From Meandrina meandrites (taxonomy: Eukaryota; Cnidaria; Anthozoa; Scleractinia; Meandrinidae), in NCBI GenBank assembly GCA_963693305.1, contig OY855908.1, positions 29,088,305 through 29,152,304 on the forward strand: a stretch of DNA of 64,000 nt, read 5' to 3'. Positions within the stretch are counted from its first letter, which is position 1, and every line of letters starts with the position of its first letter. The notes below the pieces were generated by a model, which was not told where the DNA came from, did no database searches, and saw only the letters and a list, made by a program, of their open reading frames with translations. Below are positions 9,893 to 50,194 of this stretch, piece after piece. Both the position numbers and the translations under genes were made by a program.

Positions 9893-10921
9893 ACCGGTTT
9901 GGGCAACGAAAACCGGAAGGAAAACGACCAGCCGATGGTCAATGAGCCTGACCTCCCCTCCCCCGCCAAGTAATGTTTTGTCGATGTTGAAAAACGTGTG
10001 ACAGTGTTTTGTGAAGTTTTATTTTACTCCGACCTTATAGGAAAGCGATCGGTTCCGCCTTCAAAAAGCTAATACATGTACCACATTAAAAAGGAGAAGA
10101 AAACACAGGCTTTCTTTGTAAGTGTTGCTGATGGGTAGGTGGGTGGGGACTGGAGTAGGGAGGGGACGGGAGGCTAGTCCAATGGCCCAGTCTCCTTTTC
10201 AAGAACTGACCTCTTCACACACAAAGGGTTCCAAGTACACATTTTAAAATGATACATTTTATGCATTTTTTATTTATAAGTTATTGATTTGAATTAGACC
10301 ATGACTTGTTTTCTCTTTAGATCAGTGAGGGAGTGAATTTAAATAAAGAATGGCGACCTACGGATGATATTTCTCCCTGCTGGCTTCTTTTTTTAACGAT
10401 TCATAGTCCATTGAAATTTGACAGCTGTTTTTCAGTTCTAATCCTTTAACTACTTTGCTGATACGGTTCATTTTGCAAGGTTCACTGCATGAAAATGATG
10501 CCAGGTTGTTTGAAAGCCAATTAACGTTAACCCAGGATAAAAAGTTAACAGAGAGTTCAATTTGTCTTGTATAAAAGTGTTTTTGTTGCTTATGTTTTGA
10601 GAAAATTGAGATTAGTTGATGTCAAAACTGGAGGCAAAAAGATATAAACAGAAAACCTTACTAAGAAGTTAAAAAACTGAAATCAGAATTCACGCTAATC
10701 CTGGATTAGCTTTATCACGCTTTGAACAACTCGGCCCAGGTCTGCCAGACATGCATTGTTTCATTCAAAGAACCTCTCAGACAAAATGAACAGTACACTG
10801 GGAAGGGAGTACAGAGCCACGTAAGCTAGGATGATATCTGTTTTATGTCTTCAGATTTTTTTAAGGTTCATTCATCCAATATTATAAACTAAATATATTT
10901 AGTCAATTTTAGCATGGAGGG
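9893..10921. other. Intergenic: aquaporin upstream / SGTA 3' flank
   Basis: I see no coding in this kilobase. The left part should hold the aquaporin promoter and the right part the SGTA 3' UTR. A TTTATT run near 10268 could serve as a minus-strand poly(A) signal. Confidence 0.5.
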
Positions 10922-13900
10922 TCACTGTGAGCTAGCGTCTCCATCATCTGAAAGGAAAAAAAAAAGAAATGAACAATCAAGAAACAATTATGTGTTTGTA
11001 CGCTTTTCTATGGGGGAGCAGTGGTTGAACGGTTAGCATGCTGGGCTATGGATCAAGCAGTCCAGGTTCAAGGATCAAGCAGTCCAGGTTCAAGCCCTGG
11101 CTGGGTCACTGCATTGTGTTCTTCAACTGGACACTTAGCCCTTTATCTACTCAGGGGCAATTATATGGTTCCAGAGAAGGGTAACCCTGTGATGGACTAG
11201 CATCCCATCCAGGGAGGAGTAAAAATACTACTAGTCACTTCATGCTATGGCTTGAACACAGACTTTACCAGCCTCACTATTTCGGAGGTGACCCAGGGCC
11301 ACTCACTATGGTTTCTTCCTGGTGGCCCTCTGAAATCAGGCCATGGTTTAACTGGTTACCACTGTTAGTGAAGGGAGACAGGGAGGGGACCCAGGGATGA
11401 GATGTAGGGAAGAAGGGCATGATAATGCAGGAAGTTTAGAACCTCTCCCACCCCACCAAACATGTAACATATTCAGGATTGACATTCTAACCTGGTTTTG
11501 GGTCCTGTCCTTCACTGGATTCATTCTGCGCTGTATGTTGATTCACCGCAGCCTGGGCTTGGCCTCTTAATTGATCAAACAACTCTGGATTGGACTGTTG
11601 CATTTGTTCGCCAAAGTTTTGAGCACTGAAACAATAAATTTGATATTATATTTTAAAATTGGTACATGTCCAATGTCCTTAATCTTTAGAAATAACAATA
11701 TATCCCTCACTTGACTATTGTTAGTAATAGTAATTGGACTGAGTGGAGTACAATTCAGGGAATAGTCACGTACCAGAGTTACTCATGTGATTATTCCCTG
11801 AATTGTATGACATGAGGTCCAATTACTAACAAATTGTATCAATAAAAAATTTTGATGCTTGAAGACTTGGACCAAGTCTTCTGAAAAAACCATCTAGCCA
11901 AAAATTAAACAGTGTTATTGGTCAAGGTTTGTGATCAACCAGAGGACACCCAAATGCCCACAGCTAAAAGCCTGAACAGTAGTACACTTGCTAGGGCCTC
12001 TTATGTCAATCATCAGTGAGCCAGACAGTAGCTCAATGTCAAGTTCTTCCTTCCAAAATTATTCCAAAGAAACCAAATCAAAACCAGACGACACATCAGC
12101 ACAACTTACGCTTGAAAAATGCTTGCTGCGCCACCACCTGCACCACCACCTGCGCCACCACCAGCGCCTCCCATCATATTTGTCATCCTAACAACGCAAT
12201 AGTAAAAGTATTTTAATGATTTATACTACAGTGTGGAGGCAAGTGTAATGATCACCACGTTGGACTGGAAATTAAAGAAAAGGAAGAGAGTATTAGCACA
12301 TCCGTTATTGTTTGGCAAGGCATTTTGAATACTCACAGTGAACAGTGAAAAGTGAATACTCAAATTATTTTTAGGAAAACTAGGTTTGAGATTGGTTGTA
12401 ATCGATCAGCACTTGTTTAAAACAGGACAATATTTTTAAATTTTTTTTTATTTTATTTTAGGAATGACCTTAAACATACAACTGAGGATGGTCATCTGTA
12501 GTTAAAGTTGACATAATTTTTAATTTATAACACTTAACAATGTGCAAGTGGTTAATTTAAATACTTACATTTGCTGAACACCTGGATTGCTCATAAAGGT
12601 CTGGGCCTGAAAAAAAGCAACAACATTTATCTTACTCTTTTGCCACAGTGCACCCAGCAGAAATGTACGTCCTGTGCACAAGTACTGGTAAAAAGTTAAA
12701 TACATTTTTCAAGGACCCAGTGAGAGAAACATGGTCATCCCTCTTGGAAATATCTTCCAAGACATTATAATACCATATTATACTCTTGCTAGAAATTTCC
12801 ACTGTAAGTAGTTTCAACCTGCCATTCAGAACTTGGTTAACTTTAGGCATGGGAAATGGCCATAAAATTCGGTGAAATATAAAAGTAACTGCTTTAAGGT
12901 GGGGGTACACCCAATTTTGAGTGAAATTTTAAGTAAGGGATAGAAGAAAGAAATTATTTTTGAAACACTAACAGACAGTTGACCCCCACGCAAGAGCACC
13001 CCAGGTTGTCAGGGGACTGTTTGGGTGTCCATATACTAATTTTTAACTTCAAATTCTAATTTTAAAATCACATTTAATCTTTAATATTTCTTATTTCTCC
13101 AAATTTTACTAATCCTATCTACTATCTCTTTCCAAACATCCCCACAAATCACCAAAAAATTTACAAAACACCGCTAAACATAGCTTTGTGAAATGAGCAT
13201 AGAGCTTCTGGATTACTTGAAATGCGGACGAGATATTTGCATTAAACCAAGTTTAGTGGTGGAAAAACAGGCTTCAGGTGTACCCCCGCCTTAATAGCAA
13301 AGGAACATTTTAATAACACAGCAAATACAAAAGAAGGTGAGGATGGACAAAATTGAAGAAGATAGATTGAAACGGATTGCAATATGTGTTTTTGAAATAG
13401 TGTTGGGCTGAACAGTTTTCAAAGTTAATCTCATTTGCTTGTACCTTTAAATAATAATGCCTGAGCGAAACATTTGGTTGTAGTGAAGCTATGGTTTTGT
13501 CATTACGATTCATGTAAAAAAAAAAAGGTTTCATAGCGAGTATTTGGCAAAACCTAATAAAATAAACTTAACTAAATTGTGACAAAGTCCCTTTTTAAAA
13601 TGATATAAATAAACTGACATACCATATTCATGATTGCAGGGTTTGTCAACAAGGATCCCAAATCCAGTCCTCCTAAATTGGGAATACCTGAATAAAAGAG
13701 AGACAATCAATAAAATATTTTCAAGTACACAAGACAACACCATGCGAGCAGAGCCTCTTTTAACTTCCCTGCAGCCGAGATTTGGGAAGAAGGGAGGCTC
13801 TGCATAAATCGTGTCACTTCTTTGAAGTCGCTGCAGCCCCAAAGTTTGGGCTAGTCAGTCCAGATCAAACCGGTTTTTGCTGCGCGGGCATTAACTTTTT

Positions 13901-16900
13901 GGCAAAACCAAACGGTCAAGGAGCCCACAGTACGCTCTCGAAAGCACTAGAGCTGACGATTGCTCTCGCCATCTTCTGCCGTTTGTGTGCACGTGCAGTT
14001 GTGGAACATTTAAGATCTCGCTTTTTTCGCAAACCAAGAAGAAATTTCATGGTTAAAATCGTACAGCTCTAACATAAAGTCACTTACAAGACGTCAAGCG
14101 GTGCTTGACATGTTTTACCAAAGGAATTCAGACGCTCTTTGAAGAAAAGAATTTGTAAACCAAAACACTTTGTTCATGCTGTCGTGCACGATCCGTTACG
14201 CCATTCCGCGCGTGCATGCTAAGATGAAGTGATCCTCACGCAATCTTATCGCGCAAGCCTCACTTAAGCCTCACGCATGCTCAACAAAGATTTGATACCA
14301 TTCTTGCAGAGCCCTGTCAATTACATCAGTGGAAAAGAAAGGGGTCTGCTTGCAGGGTGACAAGACAAGTGCACACAAAAGCATGAGGCAGAGTCAAGTG
14401 CTTTTGCACTTCTCAAGTGTTCTTAAAAATTCCTAGTGCTTGTATAAGTCAACAATGCACAAGGAGCATTTTATTTTATTTTTATCTCAAAGAAACATGT
14501 TTATCAGTAAGCTATGTGCATAATAACTCGATAAAGCATGCGTGCGACATAAGGCGTGTGCTATAACTCGAACTAACCGCAGTCATACATGTACATGTAG
14601 CATGCACAATTCTTCCAACATTTTATAACGTGTATTATTAAGAATCTGCCTTGTTACCGACCTCCAGGTGCAGGTATTGTGTTACCAGCATCACCTTGCC
14701 GTGATTCTCTGATCTTTTCTTCCACCTGTGCTAAGCTTGATTGATAAAATGTGCTGCCAGGTTCTAATTCTAAAGCCTTTGAAGCAAATAAAACAACATC
14801 TCAGTCATAATGCTCACTGAATTCACAATCAACAGGACTAGCAACAACTTAACTAGAGGTTTTTCGCTCATTACTCTTCAAAAACAATTAACGTTTCGAG
14901 CCACTTCCCCAAACCCAGTCAGTCAGTTGGTTGGTTGGTTGGTGGGTTAGTCCATCCGTCTGTCCACCCGCCCACCATCCGTCCATCCGTCAGTCTGTCC
15001 ATCCATCTGTCAGTCAGTCACAGTCAGACAGTCAGTCAATATTTAACACAATCAAATAAGAGCCAATAAAATATGACATGCAATAATTAATACCACATCG
15101 TTTTTGTGCATTTGTAGATAGTATACATGTGTTTTACATGTAAAAAAAGCAAGCGACTAAAAAAATGTAGCACTTGAGATTTAGAGTACAGGTACCTTAG
15201 CATAGCTTTCCTTGGCTTTCTGGAAATTGTTCAAATTGTGATATGATAAACTGCAATACATGAAAGAACAAATGCAAGCAAATGTCAGTTTCACTACGCA
15301 CGCGTAATACATGTACCTTGCACATCTCAGGGGTGAGTGTAAAAGACTTGAAATTACACCTTCTTCAAGTACAATATTGCACTTAAAGAGAAATATGTAA
15401 AATATCAAATGAATTATTTTTATTATTTAATACCATCTAATTATTAATAAAATGACTGATTGATGTATTAGGTACATGTAGTTAGAATGGTACAACCTTG
15501 ATTTAAATTTTTTTTCATAAATACCATTCTTATAGATTACATATTTACAAGATACACTAGGTGGGTGTGAGAATTGTGGGTTAACTTTTTTGGTTTGAAA
15601 ATAAATGAACCAAGATGAAAATTAAACCATAACAGATACACTTGACGTCAAGTTTGAAATCATTCAATTAGAAAACAATAAAACCACCACTTATGCATCA
15701 CCACTGCAAGATTGTATACTTGCTTAGTGTCTCCACTTTTACCGTGAAACAATAAAAACCAATACCATAACCTTACCCCATTCGTCCATAAGCTTTTCCA
15801 TAATTAGGGTCCAGAGTTAGAGCTTTCTGACAATCATCTATTGCCTTTTGATGTTCACCCATTTTGCTGTAAGCAGCAGCCCTACAAAAAGGCAATTTAT
15901 CAATCATTTTATTTCTTAAATTAAGGTTCCTCCTTATCGCTCCTTTTCATCTGCAAACACAAAGCACCTACATGTAGTAAAAGGCACCATGGATTAAGTC
16001 TGACTTTTTTATGAGGACAAAGTTTACTAAAGATTACAGACAATTAAATTACTTTCAATTTGTTACAATTTTACAAACCTGTTGCAGGGAAATACTGCAT
16101 TAGCACGGTCTAATTCCATAGCTTTGGTATAACACTGGATGGCTTCTTTGTACTTCTCTTCTTTCATCAACTGATTACCTGACAAAGTATGAATTGTGAG
16201 TTTTCAAGGTTAGTTGGCTTCCAGCACTGAGAAGAAGGAACATATAAAGATCTTCAAATTAAAGACCTACCAAAAATACTATCGGATATACATTGTACTA
16301 AGCACTTTTCAAGGATCCTTTGAGGATAGGTTGAAGATCTGAACAAATCCTTATGTACAAATATGCATGATCAGGATGTTACTAACAAAGATCTTGGTAA
16401 AGACCCTGCAAAGATCTTGCAGAGATCTTTCCAAGAGCCCTTCAAGATCTAGGGAGATTCAGCATTTTACCAGGTGCTTACTATGAACTCCTTGAGAATC
16501 CTTGAGAATAATTATTGTTACAAGTTCTGTAAGAATATTTTTGCAAGATTATTGCAGCTGAACTTAAAGAAAAATGTGCAGGATCCCACAAGGGCCTTGA
16601 AAAGTTTTGTGCACTATAGATGAAGATCCTTGACAAAAATTGTCATGTAGATCTTTGACAGAAATAATTCACCAGTTATCAGACGGTTTCATTGCACACG
16701 GCAACTGTTGATTATAGAATGATTTACCTTCTGTTTTCAGTTCTTCTGCTTTTGCTCGGTCTTCACCAGTAGGTTGGGCTGATGTTGATCCTCCCCTGGT
16801 CTACAGACAAAAAATGATTATTAGAAAATTAATGGTCAAACATGAAAAGAAAATTACATCATAATACGTCTATCCTCCAGTTTATACTGTTAGAGTGTAA

Positions 16901-19873
16901 TGAGATAATTCAAAATAATATCATTTACAAAAATTATTTATAATTATAATTATTATATGTGTAATCGTAAAGAAAAGAAACCTACAAAACTTTACACTGC
17001 ATATTAAAATCCAAATATCAATCTTGGGCATGGAAAAGATAAATAAGCAATTTCTTTTGAACCAACCTGGGTTGCATTTTCAAATATCTCCTCTAGAGGT
17101 TTATCACACTTCAATTTTTCTACTTGTGATGGGTCACTTCTGTTTATATTGTAAACAGCTTCTAGGCACTGGATGGAAACTAGAAGAAGAAAAGGAGAAA
17201 AAAATACCTAAATATTATAACACAATAATTCTGTTACAGTAACACAGAGACCTACTGTCAATAGGGAGTTTAAGACAACCACAATGGCAACGGCAACGGC
17301 AACGGCAATGTCGCTAAACAAAAGGTTTAATGAGTAGAACAATGGCTGTGCACGTGCGTTTTAATTCATGGTACATTTCTTTGCCATCTTCTGCAAAATA
17401 ACAACCTGAAATTAAATGACCAATTTCTGCGTTGCCTGGAGAACCTAAACCATGACAGCTAACTTTTTAAATTTCTATTTCGAATTTATCGCTGTGCTCC
17501 AGATTTAGTTTTGAGATAGTTTTGAGAGAGAAACAAACTAAATGACTTTAGAGTATCGCGAGATTCATAGCTAAAATAAAAATTCATTTTCTAATCGACG
17601 TTGTCCTTGGCGTCGCCATCGTGGTTTCTTAAGCTCCCTTATAACTGCAGGACTGCTGTAAAAATAACAGTTGATAATTGGACAATGGCTGACTAAAATT
17701 CTCAAAATCACATCTGACAAAATCCCAACTGTGGTCAGACATTATTCAAAATAAAGTAACAAATTGTTTAATGCAGTGCTGTCAATCTTTTTGTATGAAG
17801 TGGACTTGAAAATGAGTGGTTTCAGTAAATCTTTAATCAACAGGAGGGATTGGAAATTCCTGGGGATGGGTGTAGGTGTGTCAAACGCCAAAAGTTAAAT
17901 GCATGAAGCTTAATTGGAATTTCCAGGGGGTGGAGGGTATTAGGAAAGTTCCCTTTCATGGAGGCATGGATAATTTATGAAACTACACAATGTCTGTTGT
18001 TCATATGCATGACAGGATGCGATTTAAAAAGGAGGTAAAGTGCAACATGTACATGACTTATAAATGTCTGACCATATTTTTTGTTTTGTTCAACCAAAAT
18101 GGTGAACTTATTACAAATAAAATTGCCTTTTTTTACTAACAGTAGTTTCTTCTGATGGCGTTCAGTTCTTAATGTTATAAGATTTCACAAACTCAAAACC
18201 AGTTTCGTGCATCCTCTGAGGCCAAGAGTAGATTAGATTAACTGTGATGGGAACAAGTCACCACTGGCCAAATTGGCACAAAAAAGTTTAAAAGGGCTTG
18301 TGCATGCTGAGTCGGTGCATTTTCAACATCCTCCCAACCCTAGCTCTCTTAAACTAACCTAAGTTTCAGGCTTTTCTAAAGGGGGAGGGAGGGAGAGAAG
18401 AAGTGCCCTCCCTTCCCCCCTCCCCTTAGGAAAGGCCTGATACTCAGGTTACTCTAACACAATCTATTATATTCCAAGGATTGCATTCAATCATTGTACT
18501 CATTTACTTTCTTGGGAAATGAAACTAAAAACAACTAAAGTTTAAATTTTGTTTTCCACTTCTTAAAGAAAATTGAAATTAATGTTTGGCAATGGATTTC
18601 ACTTTCTCGAAAATACTTGCGGGGGGGTTGGTTCAAGATCTGTACTGTCTTTAACTTGCCAAGGAAAAGATGGATGACAAGAGGATATCCTCCCAGGAGA
18701 AAGGAATCCCATACGAAAGGGGCGGGGATGCTTATTTTCTTGCTTACGGTTGTAAATTAAGGATTTGGGTCTCGCTTAAAGTGTTCAACTCAGAATGACA
18801 ATATTTTTAGCCATCAAGGAATCCTTTAGGATTGCATGTGAAGAAATGGAACATGCTGTTAAGGGGTTTCAAAATGTTTCGAAGTGCATGTACAGTGTAG
18901 GCATCAGCAACTGGAAGAGTAGGCAGTTGTGAGGAGTTAGTTTGTCGTGTGGTGACTGCTATGACCAGAGTAATTGGCGACATTTAATCAAGTAGCCTGC
19001 AGAACTCTGGAAGTTGGTGGCTTGTTTTGAAAACCCTGCTGTCATATCACATTGATGGTCTACACCAATGAAATTTAATGGTACCTTTTAGGGGTTAAAA
19101 ATGGTTGAGCTGTGCCCATATTGGTCTCCTAAAGGGATTTTAACAAAATTTCCAACAAGCATCCTCGTACTTTTCACATAAGAGTCCCCTCCCCCCAGGA
19201 ATTTTGTTTTATAAATGTACATGCACACTATTCTCCCAGCTAAGAGGAAAACTGTCAAGAGTGTTCCCTCACATGTTATGTAACAATTATCCTGGTCAGC
19301 CTTGGAACCTGTGGGGTACCCCTCCTCCACCCCCGACACACATTAGCACACGTAACTCATGCCTGATCTCGATATTTGATCAAGCATGGAAATACATGTA
19401 ATATGGTGTCTACAGGAAAAATTTAAAAATGTATCATGTATTTGTCAAATACTCCTGCGAAGAGTGGTAAAATAAATTTCAACTAAATTTTCAAGTCAAA
19501 AAAGTAAACAAAGTGTGATTTCAAATTACAATTAGGGTAAACGCACTACAATCTATTATTCTGACTTTTGCGATCGAAACTGAAAGTGGCCATAAAATTT
19601 GCAATTGAGAAAGATTCTCTAGATCTAAAATTCTTGTATACAGGCACAGACAGTTACAAAGAATCCACTAAATACTTTGACAAAAAACTGTCATATACGT
19701 TAAACTAAAATATAAATTAACGAGTGCGTGTTTAAAGTTTACTTTTAAAAGAGTGTTTATTTTTTGCACTAACCTTCTAAACTCTCGGCTGAGTCACCGA
19801 CCACCGCACCAGATTTCAACTGCGAAGAAAGATGCTCGATAATGGCGAACGCTAGTCTTTGCGAATTTGACAT
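10922..19873 (-). CDS. SGTA: SGTA, glutamine-rich TPR co-chaperone
   Basis: Small glutamine-rich TPR protein, a cytosolic co-chaperone that binds Hsp70/Hsp90 and hands tail-anchored membrane proteins between the GET and BAG6 pathways. Twelve exons, in transcription order: 19774-19873, 17067-17179, 16728-16800, 16079-16178, 15777-15881, 15196-15250, 14662-14776, 13623-13687, 12569-12606, 12110-12187, 11492-11625, 10922-10947. All junctions are GT/AG and the CDS closes at 1002 nt (333 aa; human is 313). Residues 1-71 form the N-terminal homodimerisation domain ([14 protein letters not shown], then SIQCLEAVY). Three TPRs follow at about 86-190 ([38 protein letters not shown]). The C-terminal part has [22 protein letters not shown] and the Gln-rich [18 protein letters not shown] Gly-Ala repeat at about 261-277 is unusual. 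It diverges from MARS1, sharing its upstream region. Confidence 0.95.
11008..11260 (+). repeat. tRNA-derived SINE, copy 1
   Basis: Located in the last SGTA intron. The head has A-box-like (GGTTAGCATGC) and B-box-like (GGTTCAAGCCC) promoter motifs. The body has TAACCCTGTGATGGACTAGC and GGAGTAAAAATACTACTAGT, shared with copies near 26150 and 45700. A 22-bp tandem duplication (GGATCAAGCAGTCCAGGTTC plus two bases) lies between the boxes. Confidence 0.75.
12898..13290. mobile_element. TTAA MITE, GGTGGGGGTACACC family (copy 1)
   Basis: A 393-bp element in the SGTA intron between exons 8 and 9. The ends are GGTGGGGGTACACC and GGTGTACCCCCGCC, inverted with one mismatch, and TTAA flanks both sides (12894-12897 and 13291-13294). 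The same sequence starts again at 63718. Confidence 0.9.
14910..15045. repeat. Degenerate CAGT/CCGT tetranucleotide tract
   Basis: A run of CAGT, GGTT, CCGT and CCAT four-base units within an SGTA intron. It resembles the much longer array at 56020. Confidence 0.8.
17264..17638. mobile_element. MITE with GGGAG-TTAAG ends, SGTA intron 1
   Basis: GGGAGTTTAAGACAACCACA on the left pairs with TGTGG-type sequence ending CTTAAGCTCCC on the right. The inner subterminal ATGGCAACGGCAACGG pairs with CCTTGGCGTCGCCAT. The element is about 375 bp with no ORF. Flanks contain TA/TTA, so a short A/T target is likely but not proven. Confidence 0.7.
18355..18452. repeat. Short hairpin MITE in SGTA intron 1
   Basis: AACCTAAGTTTCAGGCTTTT and AAAGGCCTGATACTCAGGTT are inverted around a purine/pyrimidine centre (GGGGGAGGGAGGG against CCCTCCC). 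Apart from this and the MITE at 17264, the 2.6-kb intron holds nothing I can recognise. Confidence 0.6.
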
Positions 19874-20115
19874 GTCTCTTGTGAAGGTACTTAAGCCTTG
19901 GAAACTTTAAAATCGTAGTGAACTGAAGGGAAAGTTAAACTAAATTCGCTTTTAAAACCAGACACGTTTGCCAGTTTAGTTTCTGTATCGTTCCTGTAAA
20001 AAGATGGCGGATCTCACTTGAGCCCGCAGTGTAACGGTCAGTGCATGTAACTCGTTCCAGTCTTCCTCGACACTTTTAACCCGGTTTATTCACACGTGAA
20101 AACTCGTTGCATCAG
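19874..20115. promoter_or_regulatory. Shared bidirectional promoter of SGTA and MARS1
   Basis: Only 242 bp separate the SGTA start codon (minus, 19871-19873) from the first in-frame MARS1 ATG (plus, 20116). No TATA box is evident. AAGATGGCGG at 20001-20010 matches the YY1-type element typical of TATA-less housekeeping promoters. That both genes fire from here is inferred from the geometry. Confidence 0.7.
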
Positions 20116-47814
<27,699 letters not shown>

Positions 47815-48600
47815 AAATACACTCTGAAGTAGAGTTAAATGTTTGTCTTTTGGATGGAGAGAGAAAACGATTTGCTTTGTCTGATGCATTTTTTAGCCGC
47901 CATTTTAAATAATTTATTTTGATGTGATCCACAATTAGGGGAATTTACCGAAATTATTTTTCTCACCGCCATTTTGGGTGCAGTTAGCAATAGGGAGGTC
48001 CGGGACAATTGTTTGAATAGGCAATCATCATTCGTGAAACTCTTACGATTGAGTTCATTCCTGGACATAAATTATTCAACATGGCGCTAACGAAGACTGA
48101 AGGGACGTTCCTTTTAGCAGCGAGAGTTTTTCCCTTGAACTTTCTCTTAGGCTTCATGAAGACGGATGATAAAGTAGAAAAATATCACCCTCGATCGCTG
48201 TTTTTGTGACCCAGGCTCTCGCGGTGTTATTAAACTAGAATTTTCAACTAAAGGAATAGCATCTTTCCAGTCCGTTAACGTGATGAACTGTTCAATTTGT
48301 CGAAAAATTCTTGCCGAAAATTCCATGTAAATGAAAAGCGCTCTTGATTTTGTCCTCTTCATGTACAGGTGCCGTGTGGTACTGCTTACTAAAACCCCAT
48401 ACAACCCTTAGGTAAGCAGTTTTTTTATTAGTCCTAATTCTTCCATAGATAGAATTTTATTCCCAGTGCAAGAATTCCAACAAAGTATTTGTATGATAAA
48501 TTGTAACTGTGTGGGGTTGTCAGTGAATTAAAGATTGAATAAATTATCTCCGTCATTAGCCACGTCACCTGTGGGATTTGCTGTGCAATAAATAAGCGAA
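47815..48600 (+). other. MARS1 3' UTR and downstream flank
   Basis: There is no coding after the stop at 47812-47814. AATAAA at 48538-48543 is a candidate poly(A) signal for MARS1, though it would give a 3' UTR of about 0.75 kb. Another AATAAA is at about 48590. Confidence 0.4.
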
Positions 48601-48853
48601 TTTAAACAGTTGAACCCAAGGGCATCAGAATTTTGCTTGGTGTGATCGACTGAGTGAGAGTTTTCTCGATAAAGACTTGTTAGTGATCGACCGGAGTTTT
48701 TACAACCTGAACGTACGTAATTAACTCCTCGAGATGACATCCGCATTGGTTGCCGAAACGTCAGTCGCCAACAACAGTCTTCTCGCTCTGACGGTCTGTC
48801 ACACTTGTATCATAAGGCACCAAACCGAATAACACGGCATCACATCGTATAGT

Positions 48854-49091
48854 AGGGCCGTAAAAACGGCAGGGGGTGGTGGGGGGGGGGGGGGGGGGGG
48901 GTGAGATGGGTGCGTCCGCACCCCCTCACGCACGCATCTGAGTGAGGGTTAAAATGACTCGGAATGCAGGAAATGTGGACTGTAACATCTTGATTTTTCG
49001 AAATTTCCCAGGGAAAAATATCCCCGGATCCCCTCTGGACGCTCACGCTTCCGGCGCTCGCACCCACCCAAAAACGTCGTGCCTACGGCCT
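48854..49091. mobile_element. hAT-like MITE, second copy (inverted)
   Basis: The ends AGGGCCGTA and CTACGGCCTT match the element at 44335 in opposite orientation. They share a long G-homopolymer, GGGTGCGGAC-type sequence and GGATCCCCTCT. No flanking duplication can be seen, so it is probably older. Confidence 0.75.
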
Positions 49092-49099
49092 TGTAAATC

Positions 49100-50106
49100 A
49101 CAAGGCATTGAAAGATCCTACATGTTGCATGGGGAGGGGATATCACCACTTGGCAAAAGAATGACATTCAAATTATTTTCAGCGTTTTTGTGGTTCCTGA
49201 GCCGAGACTGAGATATTTTGAGCTGCTCAGAGTAAAAGTAAAACTCAGAACAGTTAGAGACCGCTCTATCAGTTCTAGTCGTGTTGATGTCTAGCAAAGT
49301 TCACTATTTCACGTAGTAAGATCAGGCTTGCAGTGCTGTTTGTTACTCAGAGTAAAAACGCATTGCCTGACGATAAGATTCAGTCAATGGAATACGTACA
49401 GGAGCCTTTCAACCAGCTACTGGACCCAAACAAAAGAACGAAGTCCAGGCAATGAAATATGGGGGTGATATGGCTCTTGGGGGTGTCAAACTTCACTTTG
49501 AACGAAAATAATCTTCAATTCAAAATCGCCACGAAAGGTGGAAATAAACAAAATGAGCGACTGATTACCAACTCTCGTTTTCCTCACATAAAAAGGGGAG
49601 AGGGCATAAAGGGGGAGGGGGGTGGGAAATCGGGAGGAAAAAAAGAGCGGGCGGAGGGGGACTGCTGCTAATGACGGCAAACTTAACGTACAAAATGAAC
49701 TGAGAAACCAACTGAACGTGACTGAAGTTATACTTTCCTTGAAAGGTAGTATTCTAAACAGAAAACAAAGATACACACTACCAAAGCTAGTTCTTTGCCC
49801 GTACAAGTTCTTAGTCAGATTTACTTGAAAAACAATTCAGACATAAATCGCAGAGAAGAAATGAAAAAAAAAAACAAAAACACGGCTGAAATAGCAAAGG
49901 GAGCAGAATTTCAGACAATTACAAATCGACTGTGGGAGCAGAGATAAAATAGCCTAGTTAATTTCTGGTCGATGTAGTTTAGTGTAAAATCTCAACCTAA
50001 ATGTATTGGCTTAGTTTCCAGTTCGGGGAATAAAACACACTCTTAAAATTGTTCTCATCTCATATAAAATACTCTAAAACAATGATGATAATAGTCACAG
50101 CCTTAC
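49100..50106. other. Intergenic, no gene seen
   Basis: Non-coding DNA with a G/A-rich tract (49599-49660). No ORF here has recognisable domains or codon structure. Confidence 0.5.
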
Positions 50107-50194
50107 CTTCCACTGAAATATAGAGATTTCCAAGGATGAACAAATTCAGCATAGCGGACAGCAAAGGCGATGGTAGATTCATCTTGAAGCGCAT
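50107..50194 (-). CDS. Possible orphan first exon encoding a signal peptide
   Basis: On the minus strand an ATG at 50192-50194 opens 29 codons with a typical secretory leader: a basic start (MRFKMN), then a hydrophobic core (LLSAMLNLFILGNLYI), then SVEG. A consensus donor follows immediately (GGAAG|GTAAGG). I find no matching downstream exon between here and the MARS1 stop. It could be the first exon of a gene with a very long intron, a leftover of a duplicated secreted-protein gene, or chance. Confidence 0.35.
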
